Assembly (NCBI GenBank): GCA_039621445.1
Contig: CP154956.1
Span: 74,562,192-74,626,191 of the forward strand
DNA: 64,000 nucleotides
Direction of reading: 5' to 3'
Origin: Euglena gracilis
Taxonomy: Eukaryota; Euglenida; Euglenophyceae; Euglenales
The notes beneath the pieces are model-generated. The model was given only the letters and a program-made list of their open reading frames with translations. It was not told the origin of the DNA and made no database searches. The position numbers were made by a program, and so were the translations under genes. Each line of letters opens with the position of its first letter. Position 1 is the stretch's first letter. Of this stretch, positions 63,995-64,000 are shown piece by piece.

Positions 63995-64000
63995 CTGCGG

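Overview
The window is eukaryotic nuclear DNA, most likely from a euglenid (Euglena or a close relative). Two observations point there. A gene split over 27 kb encodes a GH81 endo-1,3-beta-glucanase, the class of enzyme that would act on the euglenid storage glucan paramylon. Several of its exon joins also lack GT-AG and instead carry CAG at intron positions +4 to +6 and CTG at -8 to -6, the hallmark of euglenid nonconventional introns. At seven joins this rule gives in-frame protein, and four of those rejoin a conserved GH81 or transmembrane sequence. Exons are short, GC-rich and strongly G/C at third codon positions. Introns and spacers are AT-richer, kilobases long, and packed with poly-C/poly-G tracts, microsatellites, hairpin-forming repeats and transposon remnants.

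Layout. 0.3-19.65 kb (+): about a dozen exon islands of one or more unrecognised genes, with hydrophobic segments near the start, an acidic stretch, and basic helical segments later. 20.6-47.95 kb (+): the GH81 gene, about 21 exons and roughly 840 residues, with a signal peptide, the whole GH81 domain, and a C-terminal transmembrane helix plus short basic tail. 38.1-42.7 kb (-): a second, unrecognised multi-exon gene of roughly 780 residues nested inside the 6.66 kb intron 16 of the GH81 gene. 48-54 kb: repeats only. 54.4-59.32 kb (+): the 5' part of a decayed retrotransposon (Gag-like coiled-coil region), cut by a 13-base assembly gap. 59.75-64 kb (-): exon islands of at least one further unrecognised gene that runs off the right edge.

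Mobile DNA. Two hAT-type elements have 8-bp target duplications (7664-8513 and 45481-47692). Other families are GC-palindrome arrays, a 42-bp perfect inverted-repeat element containing TTAGGG-like sequence, short elements bounded by C/G tracts, and a roughly 14-20 bp palindrome (TGCGG-N4-CCGCA) seen only inside the intron that holds the nested gene.

Limits. Splice sites were placed by eye, using reading phase and family motifs. Several joins and all first exons apart from the GH81 one are uncertain. Single-base frameshifts sit repeatedly in homopolymers, so either base errors or gene decay may be present.
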